64,000 nt of DNA, taken from NCBI RefSeq assembly GCF_900188025.1, contig NZ_FZNO01000020.1:1-64000 (forward strand), read 5' to 3'. This document shows positions 26,209-34,323 of the stretch, in pieces. The DNA comes from Blastococcus mobilis. GTDB taxonomy: Bacteria; Actinomycetota; Actinomycetes; Mycobacteriales; Geodermatophilaceae. How positions within the stretch are numbered: the stretch's first letter is position 1; each line of letters opens with the position of its first letter. The translations under genes were made by a program, and so were the position numbers. A model generated the notes under the pieces. It was not told the DNA's origin and ran no database searches. It saw only the letters and a list, made by a program, of their open reading frames with translations.

Positions 26209-27716
26209 GTCCGCCGGAGTACCCCTCGACGGCCGGCGCGACCCCCGGCGCCCGCGGCGGAGCGGACGATGCGGTCGGGGCGGATCCGCACCACCGAGGC
26301 TCGTCCCATCCAGCGCCGCAGCGTGCCGGCCGGATCGTCCACGCCGATCTCCGTCCCGTCCTCCCGGCGCACCCGGAGGTCGGAGGTGATCTCGGCGGCA
26401 CCGGCGCCGAGGACGTCGTCCAGGCGGCAGCGCCGTCCGTCGACGAGCACCTCGGGCTGCGGTACGAGCGCCCCCGCCAGCCGTCGGCCGGCCCCGCCAC
26501 GCCGCTCGACCAGCGGCCCCGGCCTCAGCGGGGGCGTCCGGCTGTCGGTCGCCAGCCGGGCCACGGCGGGGACGTGACGGACGGCGGCCAGCACGCCCCG
26601 GCGGCCGACGTCCCCGCCCCGGCCGCCCCCGGTCATCAACCGGCCCAGCAGCAGGGCGATCCGGATGAGTGCCCGCGCGTGCGGCTCCCGCTCGGCCTGG
26701 TAGGTGTCGAGCAGGTCCTCCCTCGCGTCCCCCGCGAGGACGGCGGCGAGCTTCCACGCCAGCTGGTGCACGTCCCGCAGCCCGAGCCCGAGCCCCTGCC
26801 CGACGAACGGCGGGGTGAGGTGGGCGGCGTCCCCGGCCAGCAGCACCCGCCCGTCGCGCCAGCGGTCGGCCACCTGCGCCCGGAACGTGTACTCGGCGGC
26901 CCGGACGACCGCGAGACCCTCCGCGTCGACCGGGGCCACCAGCGCCGCCAGCCGGCCGCCCGCCGTCAGCTCGGCGGCCGTCTCCCCCGGGGCCATCCGG
27001 AACTCCCACCGGTACCGGTCACCGGTGACGGGCATGAAGGTCGCCGGCCGGGCGGCGTCGCACACCTGGTGCACACCCGGCCAGAGGGGCAGCGGCACCG
27101 GCGAGCGGACGTCGAGGACGAGCCAGCGGTCCGCGGGACCCACCTCGCGCATCGAGGCGCCGATGAGCCGCCGCACGGTGCTGTTGGCGCCGTCGCAGCC
27201 GAGCACCGCCGCCGCGCGGACGGACCGGTCCGCACCGCCGTCGCGGACCGACAGCACCACCGACCCGCCGTCCTGCAGCAACCCGGTGACCTCGACCCCG
27301 CGCTCGACACGGAGCGACGGGTGGTCGGAGGCGGCGTCGGCGAGCACCTCCTCCAGATCGGGCTGGTGCACCAGCGAGCCCTGCGGCCAGCCGTGCACAC
27401 CGGCGGCGGGGTCGCGACGGAACTCGGCCAGCGTGCGGTGACGGCGGTCCAGCAGCCGGAGGCCCGCCAGCGGGCGGGTGCGGGCGAGGACCCGGTCGGC
27501 CACCCCGGTGTCCTGGAGCACCCGGAACACCTCGTCGTCCAGGTGGACGGCCCGGGGCAGCGGATAGGGCCCGGGGTGCCGCTCCAGCACCAGCACGTCG
27601 AGTCCCCGCCGGGCGAGCAGCAGCGCCGCCGTCAGCCCCACCGGCCCGGCGCCGACGACGACGACGGGGTCCCCGGGCACCGCGCCAGTCTCGCCGACCG
27701 CCGCACGGCGTTGCAT
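26205..27716 (-). CDS. FAD-dependent aromatic-ring monooxygenase
   Basis: A 503-residue class A flavoprotein monooxygenase, MhpA/PgaE-like. The FAD motif GAGPVGLTAALLLARRG is near residues 22-38, the middle DG-like motif is VLGCDGANSTVRRLIG, and the second FAD motif is GRVLLAGDAAHLTPPFVGQGLG. It hydroxylates aromatic substrates using NAD(P)H and O2. The substrate is unknown. It starts at ATG 27716, or at an in-frame GTG 12 codons later. It is divergent from the alcohol dehydrogenase. Confidence 0.87.
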   Translation of the reverse strand: MQRRAAVGETGAVPGDPVVVVGAGPVGLTAALLLARRGLDVLVLERHPGPYPLPRAVHLDDEVFRVLQDTGVADRVLARTRPLAGLRLLDRRHRTLAEFRRDPAAGVHGWPQGSLVHQPDLEEVLADAASDHPSLRVERGVEVTGLLQDGGSVVLSVRDGGADRSVRAAAVLGCDGANSTVRRLIGASMREVGPADRWLVLDVRSPVPLPLWPGVHQVCDAARPATFMPVTGDRYRWEFRMAPGETAAELTAGGRLAALVAPVDAEGLAVVRAAEYTFRAQVADRWRDGRVLLAGDAAHLTPPFVGQGLGLGLRDVHQLAWKLAAVLAGDAREDLLDTYQAEREPHARALIRIALLLGRLMTGGGRGGDVGRRGVLAAVRHVPAVARLATDSRTPPLRPGPLVERRGGAGRRLAGALVPQPEVLVDGRRCRLDDVLGAGAAEITSDLRVRREDGTEIGVDDPAGTLRRWMGRASVVRIRPDRIVRSAAGAGGRAGRRGVLRRT

Positions 27717-27847
27717 CTCGCACGGCTTCTCGACAGTCCGAATTGACGGGGTGCGCGGCTCGTCAGCAGAGTGTGACCCACGGCACGGTACGGGCGGGTA
27801 CCGCGCCGCTTCTGTGCAATCGATGACGGTCGACCGAAGGGACCTCT

Positions 27848-28973
27848 GTGAAGACCAAGGGCGCGATTCTCTGGGGCGTGGGCGAGGAATGGTCGGTGGA
27901 GGAGATCGAGGTCGGCGATCCCGCCCCGGGTGAGATCACCGTCGAACTCGCGGCCTCCGGTCTGTGTCACTCGGACGAGCACCTGGTCACCGGCGGGACG
28001 CCGGTCGCATCCTTCCCCGTCATCGGTGGCCACGAAGGCTCCGGCGTGGTCACGAAGGTCGGAGCGGGCGTGACCAACCTCGAGGAGGGCGACCACGTCG
28101 TCACCGCCTTCATCCCGGCGTGCGGCCAGTGCCCGCCCTGTGCGAAGGGCATGCAGAACCTCTGCGACCTCGGCGCCCACCTGCTCGGCGGGGTCGCCAT
28201 CTCCGACGGCACGCACCGCGTCACCGCCAGGGGCCAGGGCGTCTCGCCGATGTGCCTGCTCGGCACCTTCTCCCCTACATCACCGTTCACCAGGCCTCGG
28301 TGGTGCGGATCGAGCCCGACATCCCGCTCGAGGTGGCCGCGCTCGTCGGCTGCGGCGTGACCACCGGATGGGGCTCGGCGAGCAAGGTGGCCGCGGTCCG
28401 ACCGGGCGAGACCGTCGTGGTCATGGGGGCCGGCGGTGTGGGCATGAACGCCGTGCAGGGCGCGGCAGCAGCGGGCGCCCGCCACGTCGTGGTCGTCGAG
28501 CCGGTCGCCCACAAGCGCGACTGGGCCAGGACCTACGGCGCCACCCACTCCTTCGCGACGGCCGAGGAGGCCACGGCGGCGGTCAACGAGCTGACCTGGG
28601 GCCGGATGGCGGACAAGACGATCATCACGGTCGGTGACATCCAGGGCGAGGACATCCATGCCGCGCTCGGCCTCACCGGCAAGGGTGGCCGAGCCGTCGT
28701 CACCGGCATGGGGAACTACGCCAACGTCGACGTCAAGCTCAACCTGTTCGAGCTGACCCTGCTGCAGAAGGACCTGCAGGGCGCCATCTTCGGCGGCCTG
28801 AGCCCCCGGGCGGCGATCCCCGAGCTGCTGGCGCTCTACCAGCACGGTCAGCTCAAGCTCGACGAACTGGTCACCAACCGGTACAGCCTCGAGGAGATCA
28901 ACAAGGGTTACCAGGACATGCGGGACGGCGAGAACATCCGCGGATGATCGTCTACGGCGACGCCGACCGCTGA
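27848..28973 (+). pseudogene. NDMA-type zinc alcohol dehydrogenase, frameshifted
   Basis: Residues 1-142 encode a zinc-dependent MDR: catalytic Zn ligands in GLCHSDEH and GGHEGSG, and structural Zn in CGQCPPCAKGMQNLC. After LLGTFSP the frame is lost at the CCCC run (28272-28275); one extra C restores YITVHQASVVRIEPD and the Rossmann domain (GAGGVGMNAVQG). A second shift near 28944 is needed for the expected tail MIVYGDADR ending at 28973. It resembles NDMA-dependent (mycofactocin-associated) dehydrogenases, which fits its position near mft genes. Both lesions are consistent with single-base loss, so sequencing error is possible. Confidence 0.85.
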
Positions 28974-28980
28974 ACGACAG

Positions 28981-29016
28981 CGGCCGGCCGGAGCCCCGCG
29001 AGGCTCCGGCCGGCCG
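28981..29016. terminator. Strong GC-rich hairpin after the alcohol dehydrogenase gene
   Basis: CGGCCGGCCGGAGCC (28981-28995) pairs exactly with 29002-29016 around a 6-base loop. It lies 8 bases after the restored stop of the dehydrogenase and 18 bases before the end of the convergent gene. It is probably a bidirectional terminator. Confidence 0.8.
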
Positions 29017-29034
29017 TTCGCCGAGCAGGATCGA

Positions 29035-29614
29035 TCAGGCGGTGCCCATCATCGCCATGAGGTCGAGGGCATCGGCGGGAGCGGTGATGTCCTCCCCCTC
29101 GCCGCAACGGCTGAAGGACATCGTGCCGGGGGAATCGCCCTCGTTGTTCATCTTCAGGGATAGGCCTTCTCGGCGTCGGCGACGGACAGCGTGCTGCCGT
29201 CCTCCTGCTCGATCACCACGACGTCCGGGCCGTCGACCTCGTCGGAGCGGACGTCGTCCTTGACCGGGCTGCCCGGGTCGCGCAGATCGTCGACGAGCCC
29301 GTCGAGGGAGAAGTCGCGAACTCGGCCGCCGCATCCCCGGGGACGATCACCCACTGGCCGTCGAACATCGCCGCGGCGTCCTCCGGCATCCCGAAGGAGG
29401 CCCAGAACTCCGGCGGCGCCTGGAGGTACACCGCCCCGTCGACGCTGAGCAGCTCGATGTCGACGCCGCCCATCGTCAGGGAGCCGATCGCGTCCTCGCC
29501 CTGCAGGTGCAGGTCGATCTCGGCCTTCTCGCCGTCCTGCTCCATCGTGCCCGCCACGTGCACGGCGCCGGCCTTCTCGAGAGCGTCGGCGGCGGCGGTG
29601 GCGACGTGCGCCGG
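29035..29614 (-). pseudogene. LppX/LprG-like lipoprotein gene, 5'-truncated and twice frameshifted
   Basis: Three successive frames together give one LppX_LprAFG-type protein: AVHVAGTMEQDGEKAEIDLHL to GDAAAEF, then RDFSLDGLVDDLRDPGSPV to ADAEKAYP, then LKMNNEGDSPGTMSFS to the TGA at 29035-29037. The joins are near 29320 and 29163. In each case restoring one C (TTCC, CCCC) repairs the frame. The signal peptide and lipobox are missing, because the sequence abuts the stop of the upstream ClpP-like gene. Confidence 0.75.
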
Positions 29615-30322
29615 TCAGCGGTCCGGGCCCGCGGGTCGCCGCCGGGGCGGCGCGGTGAGGTCCACGAGTCCGTAGTCCCGGGCCTCCGTCGCGGAGAACA
29701 GCCGCCCCGACCGCATGTCGGACGCGACCTGCTCGACCGGACGACCGCAGGCCTCCGCCAGTCGCTCCTGGAAGCGACGCAGCCGGCCGGCGTGCTCGGC
29801 AGCGCGGGCCTCCACCTCCCAGCTCGCGATGCCGCCAGAAGCCCGGGGCTCCGTGAGCTGCAGGAGCGCGTGCGGCCCGGCGGTGCGGTGGTCGGCCACC
29901 GCGAGGAGCGCGACGGCCGCTCCGGTGAGGGTGCCCACGCAGGTGGCGTGCACCGGCACGGTCATGAGATCGAGGGCATCCAGGATCGGCAGCGCGGTGT
30001 CGAGATCCGCGCTCACGCCGGACAAGCGGAGCCGGACGGGGTCGTCCCCCTCCGCGTCGAGCAGGGCGAGCGCGGCCACGGTGTGGTTCGCCGTATCGGC
30101 GTCCAGTTCCCCGGCCAGCGCCACCACCCGCTGATCGAGGAGGCGCTCGCCCAACCAGTCGGGGGCGCCCACCAGCAACGCCGCGCTCGCCGACACCGGG
30201 CCGGGCCCGACCGGTCGCGGCTCGGGCAGCCACGGAGTGTGCCGTGGGAAGGGCGGATCGGGCGGCGAGGGCGGAAGGGGTGGCCATGTGCCAGTCGCAT
30301 CAGTGCCCATGGATGCGCTCAT
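29615..30322 (-). CDS. ClpP-like protein lacking catalytic Ser and His
   Basis: A 235-residue protein with a ClpP/crotonase-type fold region (about 50-230): VVALAGELDADTANH, DLDTALPILDALDLM and CVGTLTGAAVALLAVADHR. By alignment to ClpP (CVGQAASMGA, IMIHQP), the catalytic serine is Gly and the catalytic His is Thr (LLQLTEP). It is therefore probably a non-proteolytic ClpR-like subunit or a regulator. The N-terminus is Pro-rich. The ATG at 30322 overlaps the XRE stop and has GAGGAG upstream. Confidence 0.8.
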   Translation of the reverse strand: MSASMGTDATGTWPPLPPSPPDPPFPRHTPWLPEPRPVGPGPVSASAALLVGAPDWLGERLLDQRVVALAGELDADTANHTVAALALLDAEGDDPVRLRLSGVSADLDTALPILDALDLMTVPVHATCVGTLTGAAVALLAVADHRTAGPHALLQLTEPRASGGIASWEVEARAAEHAGRLRRFQERLAEACGRPVEQVASDMRSGRLFSATEARDYGLVDLTAPPRRRPAGPDR

Positions 30323-30588
30323 GAGGACTCCTCGGACGGTCGGATCTGCCAGTCCACGGTCCGCCCCAGCGCGGCGGCGTACCGCTCCAGCGTCGACAGC
30401 CGCGCGTCGAGGCCGCCACTCTCCAAGCGGGCCACGGCCGACTGGGACGTGCCCATGCGCGCGGCGATCTCGGTCTGGCTGAGCTCGCTCTCCTGGCGGG
30501 CCCGGACGAGCTCGTCGATCAGCTCACGGCGGCGTCCCGACAGGCCCTCCAGGCCCGGGAACGAGGACCGGCGTCCCGACGACGGCAT
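30319..30588 (-). CDS. XRE-family helix-turn-helix regulator
   Basis: An 89-residue Cro/C1-type HTH protein: LVRARQESELSQTEIAARMGTSQSAVARLESG, then STLERYAAALG. It is coupled to the ClpP-like gene by an ATGA overlap. The start codon lies inside an inverted repeat with an AT-rich centre, which suggests autoregulation. It resembles antitoxin-type HTH proteins, but the partner is not a known toxin. Confidence 0.88.
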   Translation of the reverse strand: MPSSGRRSSFPGLEGLSGRRRELIDELVRARQESELSQTEIAARMGTSQSAVARLESGGLDARLSTLERYAAALGRTVDWQIRPSEESS

Positions 30589-30615
30589 AGCGGAAACGAT
30601 ATACCTGATCCGCTA
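30588..30615 (-). promoter_or_regulatory. Inverted repeat and -10 element at the XRE start
   Basis: TAGCGGA (30588-30594) and TCCGCTA (30609-30615) form an inverted repeat around an AT-rich core. A -10-like TATATC (minus strand, 30603-30598) lies inside. The first repeat arm overlaps the ATG at 30588, so a leader would be very short. A repressor bound here would block transcription. Confidence 0.55.
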
Positions 30616-30619
30616 TAGA

Positions 30620-30730
30620 AGGGACCCCTGCCCCCACCGTGGAAGGACCCCGTCCTTCCCACCCGTGGCCCCTGCAGGGGCCCGCCGTGAGCCTGCGAGC
30701 GGTGGGGGCAGGGGGTGGGCAGGGGGTCCT
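30620..30730 (-). repeat. Stop-abutting GC-rich hairpin repeat, copy 3
   Basis: It starts on the minus strand three bases after the XdhC stop with AGGACCCCCTGCCC and includes GCTCGCAGGCTCACGGCGGG and CCTGCAGG segments. It has the same orientation as copies 1 and 2. Confidence 0.7.
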
Positions 30731-30733
30731 GTT

Positions 30734-31855
30734 TCAGCGGTAGGCGGTCCGGTGGATGGGGCCGTCGGTGCCGGCCAGCCGCTCCCCCGTGCCGCCCCAG
30801 CGCCTCGCGATGATCTCCGCCGCGATCGAGACGGCCGTCTCCTCCGGCGTCCGGGCGCCCAGGTCCAGCCCGATCGGCGAGGACAGCCGCCCGAGCTCCT
30901 CCTTGGACAACCCGGCTTCGGACAGCCGCGCCTGGCGCTCCTCGTGCGTGCGCCGCGAGCCCATCGCGCCCACGTAGGCGACCGGCAGCCGGAGGGCCAC
31001 CTCCAGCAGCGGGACGTCGAACTTCGGGTCGTGGGTGAGCACGCACAGCACCGTCCGCTCGTCGATCCGGCCGGCGTCCACCTCGCGCTGCAGGTACCGG
31101 TGCGGCCACTCGACGATCACCTCGTGCGCGTCGGGGAACCGCTTGGGCGTCGCGAACACCGGCCGCGCGTCGCACACGGTGACGCGGTACCCGAGGAAGG
31201 CGCCCACGCGGGCGACGGCGGCGGCGAAGTCGATCGCGCCGAAGACCACCATCCGGGCCGGTGGCGCGAAGGAGTTCACGAACAGGGTGAGGTCGTCGCC
31301 CCGGCGCTCGCCGTCGTGGCCGACGTGCAGCAGCCCCGTGCGCCCGGCGGCGAGCATCCCGCGGGCGTCGGCGGCCACCGCGTCGTCCAGGCGCTGCAGG
31401 CCCAGCGTCCCGGACTCCCGGTCCGGCCAGAGGACCAGCCGGCGACCCAGCCGGTCGTCGGGCCCCTTCACCACGGTGACGACGGCGACCGGTTCGTGCC
31501 GATCCACCGATTCGGCGATCTCGCCCAGCTCCGGGAACGACTCGCGCGAGATCGGCTCGACGAAGACGTCGAGGATGCCGCCGCAGGTCAGGCCGACGGC
31601 GAAGGCGTCGTCGTCGCTCACCCCGTAGCGCTCCAGCGTCGGCACGCCGGTCTCGACGGCGTCCCGCGCCTCCTCGTAGACCGCCCCCTCGACGCAGCCG
31701 CCGGACACGCTCCCGACCGCGGTCCCGTCCGGCCCGACGAGCATCGAGGCGCCGGCGGGCCGGGGCGCCGACCGCCAGGTGGCCACCACGGTGCCCATCC
31801 CCACGGTCTCCCCCGCCTGCCACCAGCCGATCAGGTCGTCAAGAACATCGCGCAT
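30734..31855 (-). CDS. XdhC/CoxI-family molybdoenzyme maturation factor
   Basis: A 373-residue XdhC-family protein: RPAGASMLVGPDGTAVGSVSGGCVEGAVYE (N-terminal XdhC_CoxI domain) and a C-terminal Rossmann domain (VFGAIDFAAAVARVGAFLGYRVTVCDARPVFAT; HDPKFDVPLL; YVGAMGSRRTHEERQ). These proteins bind and protect molybdenum cofactor and help sulfurate it. The ATG at 31855 follows GGAGAGGGG. It groups with MoxR and VWA genes, as in cox loci, though the cox structural genes are 15 kb away. Confidence 0.92.
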   Translation of the reverse strand: MRDVLDDLIGWWQAGETVGMGTVVATWRSAPRPAGASMLVGPDGTAVGSVSGGCVEGAVYEEARDAVETGVPTLERYGVSDDDAFAVGLTCGGILDVFVEPISRESFPELGEIAESVDRHEPVAVVTVVKGPDDRLGRRLVLWPDRESGTLGLQRLDDAVAADARGMLAAGRTGLLHVGHDGERRGDDLTLFVNSFAPPARMVVFGAIDFAAAVARVGAFLGYRVTVCDARPVFATPKRFPDAHEVIVEWPHRYLQREVDAGRIDERTVLCVLTHDPKFDVPLLEVALRLPVAYVGAMGSRRTHEERQARLSEAGLSKEELGRLSSPIGLDLGARTPEETAVSIAAEIIARRWGGTGERLAGTDGPIHRTAYR

Positions 31856-31875
31856 TCGAATGCCCCTCTCCGGCC

Positions 31876-31983
31876 TCGTCCCGAGGCTTGTCCCGAGCTT
31901 GCGAGGGACCAGCGGCCGCGTCCCGGGCACCGCCGCGAGCTTGCGAGTGGTGGGGAGGACGGGGTCCTTCCAGGGGTCCTTCT
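31876..31983 (-). repeat. Stop-proximal GC-rich hairpin repeat, copy 4
   Basis: Contains GAAGGACCCCGTCCTCCCC, CCACTCGCAAGCTCGCGGCGG and further GC-rich units on the minus strand, between the VWA and XdhC genes. A short related piece (CCCTGCAGGGGATCC) reaches the VWA stop at 32034. Confidence 0.65.
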
Positions 31984-32033
31984 TCACGCATCAGACCGCT
32001 CCTCCCGTACCGACGGCGCCCTGCAGGGGATCC

Positions 32034-33116
32034 TCATACACGCTGGATCACTCCCGTCAGCTCCTCGAACGCGGCCAGGCTGTGCCCGGACACGAAATGG
32101 TCGACGGAGGGCAGGGCCGCCTGCATCCCACCGGTGAGCGGCTCGTACCCGGCCCGGCCCTTGTGCGGGTTCACCCAGACGACGGCGTGGGCCAGCCGCC
32201 GCAGCCGCACCATCTGCTCGGCGAGCAGCTCGGTCCCGCCCCGCTCCCAGCCGTCGCTGCACAGGACGATCACCGCGCCGCGGGCCGTGCCGCGCTGTCC
32301 CCACCGGTCCAGGAACGCCTTGAGCACCTCGCCGAGGCGGGTGCCCCCGGACCAGTCGGGGATCGCCGAGCCACTGGCGGCCAGAGCGCGGTCCGGGTCG
32401 CGCAGCCGCATCTCCCGGGTCACCCGCGTCAGCCGGGTGCCGATCGTGAACACCTCGGTCGTCACCGGCCGCGCGCGGACGGCGGCGTGCGCGAAGCGGA
32501 GCAGCGCGTCCGCGTAGGGCGCCATCGAGCCCGAGACGTCGATCAGCAGGACGACGCGCCGCGGCCGCGCCTGCCGGCGGTGGCGCAGCAGGCGGGTGAC
32601 CTCCCCGCCGCTGCGCAGCGCCCGGCGCACCGTCCGAGCCGGGTGGACGGCGCCCAGGGGGCTGGCCTGCCGGCGCCGCGCCGGCCGCATCGGAGCGGCG
32701 GGCACGAGCAGGGCGAACAGCCGGCGCAGGTGCTCCCGCTCGGCCGGGGACAGCTGAGCCACGTCGCGGTGGCGCAGCACCTCGTCCCCGCCGGCCTGCA
32801 CGGCGAGTTGGGGGGCCTCGGGATCGTCGTTGCCGTCCCCCCTGCCGGAGTCGAGCGGCGCCGAGGCCGCCAGCTGCACGTCCGGCCGGCCGGACGGTCG
32901 CGCGCCCCGGGGACGCTCACCGGCGAAGTAGGCGGCGAAGGCGGCGTCGTAGCGGTCGAGGTCGTCGGGTCCGCCGCACAGCGTGAGCCGGCCGGCCCAG
33001 TAGACCGCGCCAGGATCGAGGACGTCGAGCGACCCGAGCGCCGCGAGCATCGCTTCGACGCGGTCGGGTGATGCGGCGACCCCGGCATGGCGCAGGGTGC
33101 GCGCGAACCCGAGCAC
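32034..33116 (-). CDS. CoxE-like VWA-domain protein
   Basis: A protein of about 360 residues. The C-terminal half is a von Willebrand A domain with the MIDAS motif LLIDVSGSMAPYADALL, the Thr in WSGGTRLGEVL and the Asp in CSDGWERGG. In CO dehydrogenase loci, CoxE works with the AAA protein CoxD in assembling the CuSMoO2 centre. GTG 33116 is the only start codon after the repeat; a GTG at 33254 would put 46 repeat-encoded residues at the N-terminus. It is downstream of MoxR. Confidence 0.83.
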   Translation of the reverse strand: MLGFARTLRHAGVAASPDRVEAMLAALGSLDVLDPGAVYWAGRLTLCGGPDDLDRYDAAFAAYFAGERPRGARPSGRPDVQLAASAPLDSGRGDGNDDPEAPQLAVQAGGDEVLRHRDVAQLSPAEREHLRRLFALLVPAAPMRPARRRQASPLGAVHPARTVRRALRSGGEVTRLLRHRRQARPRRVVLLIDVSGSMAPYADALLRFAHAAVRARPVTTEVFTIGTRLTRVTREMRLRDPDRALAASGSAIPDWSGGTRLGEVLKAFLDRWGQRGTARGAVIVLCSDGWERGGTELLAEQMVRLRRLAHAVVWVNPHKGRAGYEPLTGGMQAALPSVDHFVSGHSLAAFEELTGVIQRV

Positions 33117-33139
33117 GGTGTCGACGACGTCCCGTACGG

Positions 33140-33245
33140 CCCCGTCCCGGCCCTCCTGCAGGGTCCCGCCGCGAGCCTGCGAGCGGTGGGGGGCAGGAGG
33201 GTCCTTCTGCTGAGCCTGCGAAGGGTGAGATGGACGGGGTCCTTC
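33140..33245 (-). repeat. GC-rich hairpin repeat, copy 5, between moxR and the VWA gene
   Basis: It starts on the minus strand right after the MoxR TGA (33247) with TGAAGGACCCCGTCCATCTC and continues with two CGCAGGCTC units. It lies between two genes that would normally be coupled, and remains open in the VWA frame. Confidence 0.7.
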
Positions 33246-33246
33246 A

Positions 33247-34185
33247 TCAGCCACCGAAGAGAGCCCCCCGGGCCAGGCTCTGCACCCGCTCGGTGTCCTC
33301 GCGGTACTTGAGCACCGCGCCGAGGGTCCGAGCCGCGAGGTCGGGGTCGAGGTCGCGGGCGCCGAGGGTGTGCAGCGCCGTGGCCCAGTCCATCGTCTCG
33401 GCGATGCCCGGCGGCTTCAGCAGATCCAGCGTGCGCAGCTTCGCCGTGGCGCGGGCGACCTCGCGGGCCAGCTGCTCGGTCACCTGGGGGAGCCGCCGGC
33501 GGAGGATGGCCACCTCCCGGTCGAACTCCGGGTGCTGCAGCCAGTGGTAGAGGCAGCGCCGCTTCAGCGCGTCGTGCACCTCGCGCGTGCGGTTCGAGGT
33601 GAGGACGACGAGCGGAGGCGTCCGCGCCCGGACGGTGCCGAGCTCCGGGATGGAGATGGTGAAGTCGGAGAGGACCTCGAGGAGGAAGGCCTCGAACTCG
33701 TCGTCGGCCCTGTCGACCTCGTCGACCAGCAGCACGCTGGGCGAGTCCTCCAGGGCCTGCAGCAGCGGCCGGGCGAGCAGGAACCGCCGGTCGTAGAGGG
33801 AGGCCTCGAGCGTCTCGGTGTCCGTGGTGGCGTGCGCGGCCTCCGCGGCGCGCAGGTGCAGCAGTTGCCGGCCGAAGTCCCAGTCGTAGAGGGCCTGGCT
33901 GGCCTCCAGGCCCTCGTAGCACTGCAGCCGGTAGATCGGGCGCCCGGTGATGCGGGCGAGGGCGTGCGCTAGGGCGGTCTTGCCGACCCCCGCCTCGCCC
34001 TCCAGGAACAGCGGGCGGTGCATCACCAGCGCCAGATAGGCGGCGGTGGCCAGGCCCTCGTCGGGGAGGTAGCCGGTGGCCTCGAGCGCGGACGCCAGAT
34101 CGCCCGGCCCGGCGAATCCAGGGGCCGCTGGGTCGGGGACGGCGGCGACGGGCTGCACGGTGGGCTCGCTCACATGCGCGAGCAT
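33247..34185 (-). CDS. MoxR-family AAA+ ATPase (CoxD-like)
   Basis: A 312-residue MoxR ATPase: Walker A LEGEAGVGKTALA, Walker B LLVDEVDRADDEFEAFL, sensor-1 VLTSNRTREVHDALKRRCLYHW. It pairs with VWA proteins as a chaperone for metalloenzyme maturation. ATG 34185 is chosen; a GTG at 34173 is also possible. The order moxR-vwa-xdhC resembles coxD-coxE-coxF. Confidence 0.93.
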   Translation of the reverse strand: MLAHVSEPTVQPVAAVPDPAAPGFAGPGDLASALEATGYLPDEGLATAAYLALVMHRPLFLEGEAGVGKTALAHALARITGRPIYRLQCYEGLEASQALYDWDFGRQLLHLRAAEAAHATTDTETLEASLYDRRFLLARPLLQALEDSPSVLLVDEVDRADDEFEAFLLEVLSDFTISIPELGTVRARTPPLVVLTSNRTREVHDALKRRCLYHWLQHPEFDREVAILRRRLPQVTEQLAREVARATAKLRTLDLLKPPGIAETMDWATALHTLGARDLDPDLAARTLGAVLKYREDTERVQSLARGALFGG

Positions 34186-34223
34186 CCCATCTGCGTACAG
34201 CGGGGCCACATGCGGGAACGGCG

Positions 34224-34250
34224 GCCGGTCGAGTCTGGTCCTCGACCGGC
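34224..34250. terminator. Hairpin between the DUF2382 gene and moxR
   Basis: GCCGGTCGAG (34224-34233) pairs with CTCGACCGGC (34241-34250) around TCTGGTC. It follows repeat copy 6 on the minus strand and probably ends the PRC-barrel transcript. Confidence 0.6.
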
Positions 34251-34263
34251 TGCCGCCGTCGAT

Positions 34264-34320
34264 GGCCCCCTTCCCGGGTCCCGCCCTGAGCCTGCGGAGG
34301 GCGGAGAGGAAGGGGGTCCT
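34264..34320 (-). repeat. Stop-abutting GC-rich hairpin repeat, copy 6
   Basis: Begins three bases after the DUF2382 gene stop on the minus strand with AAGGACCCCCTTCCTCTCC, then CCTCCGCAGGCTCAGGGCGGG. Same family and orientation. Confidence 0.68.
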
Positions 34321-34323
34321 TGC

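Noticed and set aside
30319..30588. Toxin-antitoxin system
   Set aside because: The XRE protein is antitoxin-like, but its partner is a ClpP-fold protein rather than a known toxin, so the label is not supported.
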